From NCBI GenBank assembly GCA_947626225.1, contig CANQRH010000007.1:1-64000 (forward strand): 64,000 nt of DNA, read 5' to 3'. Positions 49,546 to 59,137 of this stretch are shown here, one piece after another. A program made the translations under genes and the position numbers. The notes beneath the pieces were generated by a model, which saw only the letters and a list, made by a program, of their open reading frames with translations, ran no database searches and had not been told where the DNA came from. This stretch comes from Candidatus Gastranaerophilales bacterium. Lineage in GTDB: Bacteria; Cyanobacteriota; Vampirovibrionia; Gastranaerophilales; Gastranaerophilaceae. Numbering within the stretch: position 1 is the first letter of the stretch; every line of letters begins with the position of its first letter.

Positions 49546-50820
49546 TTAATATTTCGTAACATTTGTAAAAAGTTTTTCAAATTCGGGAAAAGAAATGCTT
49601 ACCCATTCAAAGCCGTTTATTGTAATCGGATTATCACAAATCAAACCCGTAACAAACAAACTCATGGCAAGTCTGTGATCGTGAAAACTTTCAACTTCGC
49701 ATCCGCCGTTTAATTTTGTTTTACCTTGTATTATAAAGCCGTCAGGGGTTTCCTGAATGTCGGCACCGAGTTTTTTCAATTCGCTTACAATGCAGGAAAT
49801 ACGGTCTGATTCCTTATTTCTTAAATCCTCGGCATCTTTTATTACGGTTGTACCGTCCGCTTGAGTTGCTAAAACCGCCAGAACGGGCAATTCATCAATA
49901 AGTTTCGGAATAATTTCACCTTTCACCGTGAAACCCTTTAATTGGGAATATTTTACTCTTATATCGCCGACCGGTTCGTTGCATACTTCGTGTTTGTCTA
50001 AAATTTCGATATCAGCCCCGGCTTTTTTTGCTATTTCTATAATCCCTGTCCGCGCGGGATTTAAGCCGATATTTTTTAAAATAATATTTGAATTCGGAAC
50101 AATAAGTGCTGATACTATGAAAAAAGCTGCCGATGATATATCTCCGCAGATTTCAATATCACACGGTTTCAACTCGGATTTTTCAATGGTAACGCTGTTT
50201 CCCTCAACAGAAATATTTGCTCCCATATATTTAAGAAGTCTTTCGCTGTGGTCACGCGACAATGACGGTTCGGTGTAAACTGTTCTTCCCGAAGCGTTCA
50301 GTCCGGCTAGAAGAACGGCTGATTTGACCTGCGCTGATGAAATATGAGAAGTGTAATTTATCCCGTAAAGATTTCGGCCCGAAATCTTTATTGGAGCATG
50401 GTTGTTATCTGAAATTATATCAGCTCCCATAAGTGTAAGAGGCTGAATAATACGTTTCATAGGCCGCTTTGAAAGACTCTCATCGCCGATAAGCACGGAA
50501 TTGAAATTTCGGCTTGCAAGCACTCCCGCCATAAGACGCATTGTTGTACCGGAATTTTGGCAGTTAAGGACTTCTTTCGGACTGCGAAGCCTGCCATCAG
50601 AAATTATCGTCAAATCATCGTTATACTCAGCCTTTACTCCTAAAGCACGGCAGATGTTCAGTGAAGCCAGCGGATCCTTGCCTTTCGAAAAATTCTTTAT
50701 AACAGATTTTCCGTTTGCTAAAGAGGCAAATATAACTGCTCTGTGAGAAACGGATTTATCTGCGGGAACGGTAATTTCACCCTTTAAAGGCCTGTTGATT
50801 TTTGAAATATTCTTTTTCAT
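49546..50820 (-). CDS. aroA: 3-phosphoshikimate 1-carboxyvinyltransferase
   Basis: PADKSVSHRAVIFASLANG; GNSGTTMRL-like QNSGTTMRLMAG; FHDHRLAMS. Confidence 0.93.
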   Translation of the reverse strand: MKKNISKINRPLKGEITVPADKSVSHRAVIFASLANGKSVIKNFSKGKDPLASLNICRALGVKAEYNDDLTIISDGRLRSPKEVLNCQNSGTTMRLMAGVLASRNFNSVLIGDESLSKRPMKRIIQPLTLMGADIISDNNHAPIKISGRNLYGINYTSHISSAQVKSAVLLAGLNASGRTVYTEPSLSRDHSERLLKYMGANISVEGNSVTIEKSELKPCDIEICGDISSAAFFIVSALIVPNSNIILKNIGLNPARTGIIEIAKKAGADIEILDKHEVCNEPVGDIRVKYSQLKGFTVKGEIIPKLIDELPVLAVLATQADGTTVIKDAEDLRNKESDRISCIVSELKKLGADIQETPDGFIIQGKTKLNGGCEVESFHDHRLAMSLFVTGLICDNPITINGFEWVSISFPEFEKLFTNVTKY

Positions 50821-50877
50821 TTAAAAAAATTTTAGCACAAAACGGATGTTTGTGATAATATAAAATTAATAAACCAA

Positions 50878-50914
50878 AGAGGGGTGTCCGAGCGGTTTAA
50901 GGTGCAATCTTGAT
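50878..50914 (+). pseudogene. 5' half of tRNA-Ser(TGA), interrupted at the anticodon loop
   Basis: AGAGGGGTGTCCGAGCGGTTTAAGGTGCAATCTTGA followed by non-tRNA sequence. Confidence 0.7.
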
Positions 50915-51157
50915 TTTAAGATTTTACAAGTTTTACAACTTTTACTGAATTTCCCTTATTAATAGCATTTTATAAAGTTTTTTATATTCTTTTTTTTACA
51001 AGATTTTACAAGTTTTACATATAATTAATCGCAGAAATAATCGCAGAAAATTTTATTAAATGCTATAAATATTTTTTTTCAACAATTACCAATTTGCCAA
51101 TAAAAACCCCTGCTTAAAACAGGGTTAATAAAGAAAGGTTCATATTATGAAAAAGGA

Positions 51158-51643
51158 TTAGTGGGTTAAATACCATCTGGCTTTATTTCGGATAAAATTC
51201 CCGACTTCAAAACTTGAAACTACATATGGCGGGAGCCAATTAATATCAATTTTCCCCGCACTTGATGTTCTCGGGTTCTTTAATCCGAACTCGTAATGCG
51301 TCATCACCGTCTGCACTGTGATTGGAATATTATATTTCCCCGACAATTCCGCAATTAGTTTAAAACATCTTTCACATTGAACTTTTGTAAGCGGATATTT
51401 TGTCTTTTCAACAGAAGTTTTATTCGGCACATACATCCCGCACATTGCAACCCCGATTGAACCTGTATTTCCCCCGCCAGTATGCGCTGCATATTTGCCG
51501 TCAGTACAGTTTAAATTATCCTCCGGGGTATATTTGCCCTCGACAACTACTCCGTCACCGTTAATAAGGTAATGGTAACATTCCCACTCGTGTGTGTTGG
51601 GCTGGTATGTTCCCCCTGTCCAATGTATTATGATTCGCTTCAT
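51158..51643 (-). CDS. N-acetylmuramoyl-L-alanine amidase (endolysin)
   Basis: Homologous to 20939-21430. Confidence 0.85.
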   Translation of the reverse strand: MKRIIIHWTGGTYQPNTHEWECYHYLINGDGVVVEGKYTPEDNLNCTDGKYAAHTGGGNTGSIGVAMCGMYVPNKTSVEKTKYPLTKVQCERCFKLIAELSGKYNIPITVQTVMTHYEFGLKNPRTSSAGKIDINWLPPYVVSSFEVGNFIRNKARWYLTH

Positions 51644-51759
51644 TTATTTATTATACCAAAACTCAATCGGGGAAAGTTTTGCCCGATTTTAAAAAAGTTA
51701 TTATCTAAGTAAGCAAACAGATTTGCTGACTTTTTGCTGAATAAAATACGGGGTTAAAT

Positions 51760-52182
51760 ATGGCTCAAAATACTTTATTTAATATGCTTGAATATTGCGA
51801 AAAAGGACAAAAAATACGAAAAAAACGTATTAGATACAAAATACCGACTTATATTAAAAGCTATCAGTTCAGAGTTTATAACGAAGAAACAAAACAATTT
51901 CAATACTACGGTGATGAAAAACATATTTTAAGAATTAAAACACTCCATAACTTATATTCTTTGATTTACGGATATTGTAATGTCCCGCTGTTTGAAAACT
52001 TTGAGAAAAAAGAACTTTACGGCCTTATCGTTTGGGGTGAAGATAAACAGGCTGAAATCGCAAATACTTGGGATTTACCGCTTAAAGAAAGAGTTTTACT
52101 GCATCTTAAACTTCTAAGGCTGTTAAGACTTAATAAATACTCTGTTACACAATGTTTGGAAAGGATTAATAATTATGACTAA
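51760..52182 (+). CDS. Hypothetical phage protein
   Basis: ORF overlapping TerS start. Confidence 0.5.
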   Translation: MAQNTLFNMLEYCEKGQKIRKKRIRYKIPTYIKSYQFRVYNEETKQFQYYGDEKHILRIKTLHNLYSLIYGYCNVPLFENFEKKELYGLIVWGEDKQAEIANTWDLPLKERVLLHLKLLRLLRLNKYSVTQCLERINNYD

Positions 52183-52501
52183 ACGCAAGATGTCTGAAAA
52201 TAGCTTGAAAAACCTTGAAAAAGGTAAACCTTTTACTTGCGAGGAAATTGCGAGGAAAGCTCAAAAGAAAGCAGTTGAAGTCCGAAATGGTAAAAAACAA
52301 CTTAAAGAGGAACTTATACTTTTACTGCAAGCCGAAGATAATCAGAAAAAAATTAGTGTCGCTCTTATTAAGCAGGCGCTTAACGGTAATGTTAAAGCTT
52401 TTGAAGTAATCAGAGATACTATCGGCGAAAAACCCAAAGACGTTGTAGAAAATATTACTCCGCCGATTATTGAAATCAGAGGTATTTCCGATGATTTATA
52501 A
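52175..52501 (+). CDS. Terminase small subunit-like
   Basis: Position upstream of TerL; basic helical protein. Confidence 0.6.
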   Translation: MTKRKMSENSLKNLEKGKPFTCEEIARKAQKKAVEVRNGKKQLKEELILLLQAEDNQKKISVALIKQALNGNVKAFEVIRDTIGEKPKDVVENITPPIIEIRGISDDL

Positions 52502-53780
52502 TCTGTTACCGGCTCAAATTGAGTTCTTAAAAATCCCGCATAAATATTCTCTTGATGTTGCCGTATATCAAGGCGGTTACGGTTCGGGTAAAACCTTTTC
52601 AGGCTCTTTAATCGGAATACTGCTTGCTATGAAATATCCCGGTATAAGAGGACTTGTCGGTGCCGAAACTTATCCCCTTGTCCGTGATACTACTTTGGTT
52701 CAATATTTGGAACATTTAGACAACATGGGATTTTTACCCGGATATCATTACACATTCAAAACCGGTGAAGGTAAAATGAAATTCTACAACGGTTCTGAAA
52801 TACTATTCAGGCATCTCAAAGAACCCGAAAAATTGAAATCATTAAACCTTGGGTTTGTTGAATTGGAAGAAATGTCGCAAGTACCCGAAAGTACCTTTAA
52901 AATGCTTCTTTCCCGTCTAAGACAAAAAAACATTTGGGGCAAAAAGTTTCAATATCGTCTGTTCGGACATACTAACCCCGAAAGCTCCAAAGGCTGGATG
53001 TACAAGTATTTTGTTGAAAAAAAATTAAAGAATTACCGCTTAATTCTCGCTCCGACTACTCAAAATATATTTCTTTCCACAGATTACGTTGAAAATATGA
53101 AAAATCTCTATGATGAAGAATATTACAGAATTAATGTACTCGGAGAATTCGGCGACTATTCTTCGGGACTTGTCGTTAAAAACTTTAATGATAAAAATAT
53201 TGCTAATCTCCATTACCAACCCGATTTGACTTTACATCTTACTTGGGATTTTAACGTTGACCCGATAAGCTGTATTCTTGCTCATATTACGGATAATAAA
53301 ATATTCTATTTCGATGAATTTATACTCGAAAATTCAAGCACTCAAGCCGCAATCGAAACTATTCTGCATAAATATCCTGCGCATAAAGGTAACATAATTG
53401 TTAACGGCGATGCCTCCGGTGATAACCGAAGCACTCAATCAGAGGTCAGTAATTATATAATAATCCGTAATGCCTTAAAACAACATTATCCCAATAATAA
53501 AATAAAGTTCGACCTTCGCCCGTTTAATCCGCCAATCAAAAACCGAATTGCCGCTTTTAATTCGATGATTTGTAATCACAACAAAGAACGCAGAATTCTC
53601 ATTGATCCGAAATGTGAAAAACTCTTGTTTAACATTTATAACCTTAAATACAAAGAAGGTTCGGATATCGTTGATGTTCCGTCTTATTCACAGATTAAAA
53701 CCGATAAAAACTTAAAATTCCTTGAACATCCCTTCGATGCCGCAAGCTATCTCGCAGAATTTTATTTTCCGATTAAATAA
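52491..53780 (+). CDS. Terminase large subunit
   Basis: GGYGSGKT; homologous to 31281-32570. Confidence 0.92.
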   Translation: MIYNLLPAQIEFLKIPHKYSLDVAVYQGGYGSGKTFSGSLIGILLAMKYPGIRGLVGAETYPLVRDTTLVQYLEHLDNMGFLPGYHYTFKTGEGKMKFYNGSEILFRHLKEPEKLKSLNLGFVELEEMSQVPESTFKMLLSRLRQKNIWGKKFQYRLFGHTNPESSKGWMYKYFVEKKLKNYRLILAPTTQNIFLSTDYVENMKNLYDEEYYRINVLGEFGDYSSGLVVKNFNDKNIANLHYQPDLTLHLTWDFNVDPISCILAHITDNKIFYFDEFILENSSTQAAIETILHKYPAHKGNIIVNGDASGDNRSTQSEVSNYIIIRNALKQHYPNNKIKFDLRPFNPPIKNRIAAFNSMICNHNKERRILIDPKCEKLLFNIYNLKYKEGSDIVDVPSYSQIKTDKNLKFLEHPFDAASYLAEFYFPIK

Positions 53781-53825
53781 TGTCCGTTTTATCCGTATTT
53801 ATAATAATTTTTAGGAGACTGTTTT

Positions 53826-55781
53826 ATGAAAATTATTGATGAAGTTATAGAAACATTAAATGATTTATCCGATGAGCAAAAGAATAAGCTTGCATCTGAT
53901 ATTCAAGCTAAATTTATTAAATGGAATGATGACAGAGCCTCCCAAATCGACACCGCTCGTAAAATTATGCGGGAAGTATATCTGCATCAGCCGTCTAAAA
54001 AATTTAAAGATGAACTCGCTTGGAAATCAGATGTTAAGCTTAATACACTCTATAATATCAAGCGTACCCGAAAATCTCAGCTTTGGGCTCAAATGTGGTC
54101 TAATGCGGAACAGATGTTTGATGTCAAAGGCACTGACGAACAAACCGAAAATCAAGCCAGACAACAAAAAGCCGCTATAGTTGACAGCCTTAATAAAATG
54201 AGAATCGAAAAACAGTATGATATAGTGGCAGACGATTTATTTGATATCGGGGAAATGATTTTTAAAACCGATTGGGAACAGCGAAAAAAAATAGTTAAAA
54301 GACAAAAAAAAGATACCGGCTGGATTTTTCAAAACGTTTCCGGAAAACTTAACGGCGCAGGATATCAAACAGGTGTATCGGAAGAAATCCCATATTACGA
54401 AAACGCCAGAGTTGAAGCAGTTTCCCCGTTTATGTTCGTATTTGACCATTCTAAATTTAAAGCTAATGATAAAGAGACTTGGGATAGTTTATGGAAAATA
54501 TATAAGCGGTTTGATACATTTGAAAATATTAAAGCTAACAAGATTTATTCACTCTCACAGGATATAATTACCAAATTTGAAACCGAAGCAAGCAGCTCTG
54601 AAGATAATACCGAGCTTGTTGATTTAAGGGATAAAGATGAATACAACGGACAGCTGTCCGTGCTTTATTGCCACGGAGATTTTAAAATCGGCGGTAAAAT
54701 TTATAAAAACTATATAGCCGAAGTACTGGCTGGCCAATATTTGATAAGGTTTGAACAAAATCCGCTGTTTATTAATCCTTTTATATTTTGTACCATTGAA
54801 ACCGATCCGTTAACAAAAAGAGGAATATCACCGCTTAAATGCGCGCTATCCTTAGCAAAAGAAGAAGAAAACCTTACCAATAATGCTATGGACGTTCAAA
54901 AGCTCAAAGCTAATCCCCCAAGCTGGGCCCATGAAGATTTGTTCGATGAGGATAATACCAATAAAGACGGCACAGTACCGCTTGCGCCCGGGAAAATCCT
55001 TAAATATAAAAGTAATTTTACGGGAAATCTTCCCACCAGAGTTGATGTATCAGGGGAAGGTATAAGCGATTTATTGAATATGTCTGACCGCAAGATTAGC
55101 GATTTGACTTCCGTATCCAATTTTATGTACGGTAACGTCACAAATACAAAACGTTCCGCTACCGAATTGTCACTCATTGATAAAGGTTCTTCAGCTCAAA
55201 CTTCTAAAGAACTTGATATTATTAATCAGGATTTGACTATCCCTATGATAGAAAATGTTGCCGAACTGCTTGCTATGTTTAAAGACGGTGTGGATTACAT
55301 TTACACAAAAGAACAGGGCAAAAATGTCGAGTATCAAATAACTAATGCTATAAGACAGGCTCAATACAGGTACGTTTATGAGGACAGAAACGCAATCGAA
55401 AACCGTAAACAAAAGTTTGACCAAGTATTTAATATGATGAATGCCGCAGGTCAAAACCCTGAATTGTTCAAAATGTTTAACTGGAAAGAAACCTTTACAA
55501 CAGCTTTTGAAATGCTCGGATTTGATAACCCCGATAAATTCTTTGCCGATGAAACCCCTGCAGAGCAATTTGCACAACAATTAAAACAGATACCGCCTGA
55601 ACTCCAACAGCAGGCAGTCGAAATGCTACAACAGTATTTGGCGCAAATGACACAACAATATCAACAGCAACAACAGCAACAGGATATGCAGCAACAGGCA
55701 CAAAATCAAGTACAAATGCAAATGTACAGAAATCAGGCAAGACAACAAACTGATATGGCACAGGAGGAAGTAAATGGATAA
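53826..55781 (+). CDS. Portal protein with Q-rich C-terminus
   Basis: Homologous to 29533-31221. Confidence 0.85.
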   Translation: MKIIDEVIETLNDLSDEQKNKLASDIQAKFIKWNDDRASQIDTARKIMREVYLHQPSKKFKDELAWKSDVKLNTLYNIKRTRKSQLWAQMWSNAEQMFDVKGTDEQTENQARQQKAAIVDSLNKMRIEKQYDIVADDLFDIGEMIFKTDWEQRKKIVKRQKKDTGWIFQNVSGKLNGAGYQTGVSEEIPYYENARVEAVSPFMFVFDHSKFKANDKETWDSLWKIYKRFDTFENIKANKIYSLSQDIITKFETEASSSEDNTELVDLRDKDEYNGQLSVLYCHGDFKIGGKIYKNYIAEVLAGQYLIRFEQNPLFINPFIFCTIETDPLTKRGISPLKCALSLAKEEENLTNNAMDVQKLKANPPSWAHEDLFDEDNTNKDGTVPLAPGKILKYKSNFTGNLPTRVDVSGEGISDLLNMSDRKISDLTSVSNFMYGNVTNTKRSATELSLIDKGSSAQTSKELDIINQDLTIPMIENVAELLAMFKDGVDYIYTKEQGKNVEYQITNAIRQAQYRYVYEDRNAIENRKQKFDQVFNMMNAAGQNPELFKMFNWKETFTTAFEMLGFDNPDKFFADETPAEQFAQQLKQIPPELQQQAVEMLQQYLAQMTQQYQQQQQQQDMQQQAQNQVQMQMYRNQARQQTDMAQEEVNG

Positions 55782-55932
55782 AAATCTTAAAAAATATGTT
55801 GATGATTTCTTTAATTCTATTCCAAGAGTAGAAATGAGCGAGATAGAGCGAAAAGAATTTCAAAAACGAAATCTTAAAGAAGATATAGAATATTATCGCA
55901 ATAGAGATGAAAAAGGATACTCAATCTGGTAA
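55774..55932 (+). CDS. 52-aa hypothetical (MDKNLKKYVDDFFNSIPRVEMSEIERKEF...)
   Basis: ATG overlaps portal stop; missing from track. Confidence 0.5.
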   Translation: MDKNLKKYVDDFFNSIPRVEMSEIERKEFQKRNLKEDIEYYRNRDEKGYSIW

Positions 55933-56064
55933 GTTAATCACCTATTATAACTGGTCTATTTATAAATTTCAACCCTTATGAACCATTTTGCTAAGGACAT
56001 AAATGTCCCTCGCAACAATGTTTATAATTTTTTGCCCGATTTTCAATATGTCATAATCGTTTTT

Positions 56065-56250
56065 ATGGCAGATAGAGAAATGTTACTCGCATTAAGAAAC
56101 GAAATTATTAACCAACAAATCGGAAAAGATTTGTTTTCGTTCCTGCACGACAAAGTTACGCAGTATGCGGTAAAAAATCTTGATGCCGTAGAAATCAGGG
56201 GAATGTGCAGAATTATCCAAGATTTGAAAGACATCCCCGAGAAAGTATAA
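56065..56250 (+). CDS. Small phage protein
   Basis: MADREMLLALRNEIINQQIGKD; likely start inside 55978 ORF. Confidence 0.5.
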   Translation: MADREMLLALRNEIINQQIGKDLFSFLHDKVTQYAVKNLDAVEIRGMCRIIQDLKDIPEKV

Positions 56251-56260
56251 GGAGATTTTA

Positions 56261-57217
56261 ATGGAAACAACAGAAATTTCAACACCCGAAAACACTGACA
56301 TTGAAACCACATCTTCCGAAGAACCGGCACAAGCCGATACTTCATCGGAGGAAGTTGAAAGCAGTGAACCTTCGGCTGAAAAACCTGAAGAACACCTTTT
56401 TGCAGGCAAGTACAAAAGCGTGGAAGAACTTGAAAAAGGCTATGCCGAAGCTCAAAAAACGCTCACTCAAAACCTGCAAATCAAAGCTAAGTATGATGAG
56501 CTTGTACAAAAACAACAGCAGCAGGAAGCTAAACTCTTACAGCAAGCAAGAGAACAAGGCTACAATACCGCTGATGAACAGCAAATCGCTCAGCAAGTGG
56601 CTTTGGCTGAACTTAATGAATTTATCAACGGATTAAATTATTATGTCGAGCCTGAAAGTCAAATTACCGTTCAGCAATACCTGAATGCTTACCGCCAAAC
56701 CGGTGATGTGAGATATCTTAATGAAGCTAAACGATATTTTCCGAGTGATTTTCTCGAAAACACCGCTGTAGCCAAGCTTAATTTGCAAAATCAACTCAAA
56801 AATAACTTTGAGCAAGAAAGCAGAAAAAAAGCTCAAAAAGCCGATGAAGAACTCGCTCTGTCACTTAAAAATGATTATGCCGAGTTTATCGAAACAGTTA
56901 AAGCCGATAAAGGTGCAAGTAAAGCTTTGGAACTTTTCTGCAACGCAGGGTTTATTCAATCCAAAGATGATATGGAAGCCTTTAAGTCCATATATGAGGA
57001 TATTGTATCTTTTGCAAAACAGCAGGCTGTTAAAGAATACGAAGCTCAAAAAACCATTGAAAAAACCAAGCAAGCCGCTAAAATCGAAACAGGCGCTAAT
57101 ACCGATACCAACCTTGAAACTAAACCTTCACCGGAACAATTGGCAAAAATGTCTGCTCAAGATTATAACAAAGCGGTTCAAAAGTACGGACTGGAAAATT
57201 TATTTAAAGGAGATTAA
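56261..57217 (+). CDS. Scaffold protein
   Basis: Acidic N-terminus, helical, immediately upstream of capsid. Confidence 0.7.
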   Translation: METTEISTPENTDIETTSSEEPAQADTSSEEVESSEPSAEKPEEHLFAGKYKSVEELEKGYAEAQKTLTQNLQIKAKYDELVQKQQQQEAKLLQQAREQGYNTADEQQIAQQVALAELNEFINGLNYYVEPESQITVQQYLNAYRQTGDVRYLNEAKRYFPSDFLENTAVAKLNLQNQLKNNFEQESRKKAQKADEELALSLKNDYAEFIETVKADKGASKALELFCNAGFIQSKDDMEAFKSIYEDIVSFAKQQAVKEYEAQKTIEKTKQAAKIETGANTDTNLETKPSPEQLAKMSAQDYNKAVQKYGLENLFKGD

Positions 57218-57220
57218 AAA

Positions 57221-58102
57221 ATGGCAGAAATTGAAGTAAAAAACGGTTTATTTAAACCCGAGATTATGTCAAAAGAACTTTTGAGAAATCTCGATGCAAA
57301 CAGTGTATGGCTTGATTGCGTTAACCGTAATTGGGAAGGCGAAATCAAAAACCAAGGCGATACCGTAAAAATTAATCAACCCGGTGATGTCACCGTCAAA
57401 ACTTATGTTAAAGGGACTCCGATTGAGTATGAAGATCCTAAAGGTAATCAGGTTCAACTTGTTATTGACCAAATGAAATACTTTGCTTTTAATATCGAAG
57501 ATATTGATGCTGTTCAGGCAAATATTGAACTTGTTTCCGAATACTTTAAACGAGCTCGTTCGGGCATATCACTTGCTAAAGACAGTTACATTGCTACCAA
57601 AGGTTGGTCTGAAATAGATGCGGGTAATGTGCTCACCTTAGAAGGTAACTTGACTAAGGAAAACGCTTACGGCACATTTGTAAAATTGAGAACCGCTTTG
57701 CGCTGGGCTAATGCTTTACAAAATAACGGCAGAGGCTTTGACGGTAAACAGCCTTACGCAATTGTTGACCCTTCTGTTTACGGTGTATTGCTCGAAACCG
57801 AACAGGCTATTCACGCAACCACAGCCGGTGATGAAACAATCAGACGAGGTACTATGCTCCGTTTTGCCGGATTTGATATCAAAGAAAGCACAAACACGGA
57901 ACAAAAACCCGAAAAACATAAAATCATTGTTGGTACAACCGAAGCGGTAACATTTGCAGACCAAATTACCAAAACAAGAACATTGCAGGATAAAGACGAC
58001 TTCGTTGCTCACTGTTCAGGACTTTATCTGTTCGGTGCTAAAACCGTTCAACCTAAAGCTTTGGCAGGAGTTGAGGTTCAGTTGGAAGGTGAGGGGGAAT
58101 AA
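57221..58102 (+). CDS. Major capsid protein
   Basis: Homologous to 22984-23838. Confidence 0.85.
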   Translation: MAEIEVKNGLFKPEIMSKELLRNLDANSVWLDCVNRNWEGEIKNQGDTVKINQPGDVTVKTYVKGTPIEYEDPKGNQVQLVIDQMKYFAFNIEDIDAVQANIELVSEYFKRARSGISLAKDSYIATKGWSEIDAGNVLTLEGNLTKENAYGTFVKLRTALRWANALQNNGRGFDGKQPYAIVDPSVYGVLLETEQAIHATTAGDETIRRGTMLRFAGFDIKESTNTEQKPEKHKIIVGTTEAVTFADQITKTRTLQDKDDFVAHCSGLYLFGAKTVQPKALAGVEVQLEGEGE

Positions 58103-58116
58103 TCCCCCTGCCTTTT

Positions 58117-58449
58117 TTGAAAGGAGATAATCTTATGGTTAAGAAAAATACTATGGTTAAAAAAATTAAAAATGTTTCTGATGAAGAAAAAATCCTCGGT
58201 GAAACAGCCGAATTTAGAACAGTTGAAATCTTTGATTATGAAAGCCCCGATATAACGTACAAAATTACTAATTACCAAAACAACAAAAGAGTCATTTTTG
58301 TGTCGGGAAAATTCATTGAAACATTTATCGGAATTAATCAAAACGCAAGAGAAGCACTCAAAACGGGAGAAAAGAAAGTTAAGATTTACGATAATTACTC
58401 CCCGGATGATGAAAAACCGCTTCTTTATCTTATCGAGGTAGCGGAATAA
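58117..58449 (+). CDS. Phage hypothetical
   Basis: Between capsid and connector. Confidence 0.5.
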   Translation: MKGDNLMVKKNTMVKKIKNVSDEEKILGETAEFRTVEIFDYESPDITYKITNYQNNKRVIFVSGKFIETFIGINQNAREALKTGEKKVKIYDNYSPDDEKPLLYLIEVAE

Positions 58450-59105
58450 TGACAATTACGGCTCAAAGAATATTAACAGAATTAGGTAATAAAGCTTGGA
58501 GCGGTTTTAATGCCGATGATATGGTATTTGAAAGTGAGGACTCTCAACAGGCGAAAGCAGAAGTAAATTCTGCTTTACGCTATATCATAAATTTGGAAGA
58601 TTTCCCGTTCCGGAGTAAAGAACAAAATTTATCAACTATTACGGGTATTAACGAATATAATTCACCAATAGGACAGATTACAAGTATTTATAACAAAGAT
58701 AATATGAATACTCTTATCTTTGCCGATAAAAAATCTGAACCCGAAAAAAGCGGGGAACCGATTTATTATTGGGCTGACTACAATAACCCGAAACAAAAGT
58801 TGAAATTATATCCTACTCCCGATAATAATTATAATCTCGCAATCGTTTACAACCAATTTAAGCCCGTTAAGGACATTAAAGGTAATACAAAATTTGAGTT
58901 TGAAAACGCTGAAGATTTTATTAATCTGCCCGATAATTTGGCTGACTTTTTTATGGATTGTCTTGTACTGAAAACTATGGAGCAAAATAATAAAGATGAT
59001 CAGGATGAAAATTATCAGCCTATTATTAAAGAATTCAACGAACGGTGGAATCTGTTCAAAAAAATGGCTAAACCTGTTAAAATCCAACCTCGAATTGTAT
59101 TCTGA
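58449..59105 (+). CDS. Head-tail connector (P22 gp4-like)
   Basis: Position and similarity to 24733-25371. Confidence 0.6.
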   Translation: MTITAQRILTELGNKAWSGFNADDMVFESEDSQQAKAEVNSALRYIINLEDFPFRSKEQNLSTITGINEYNSPIGQITSIYNKDNMNTLIFADKKSEPEKSGEPIYYWADYNNPKQKLKLYPTPDNNYNLAIVYNQFKPVKDIKGNTKFEFENAEDFINLPDNLADFFMDCLVLKTMEQNNKDDQDENYQPIIKEFNERWNLFKKMAKPVKIQPRIVF

Positions 59106-59137
59106 TTCACCATTTCTAAATAGGGTATCATATAAAT

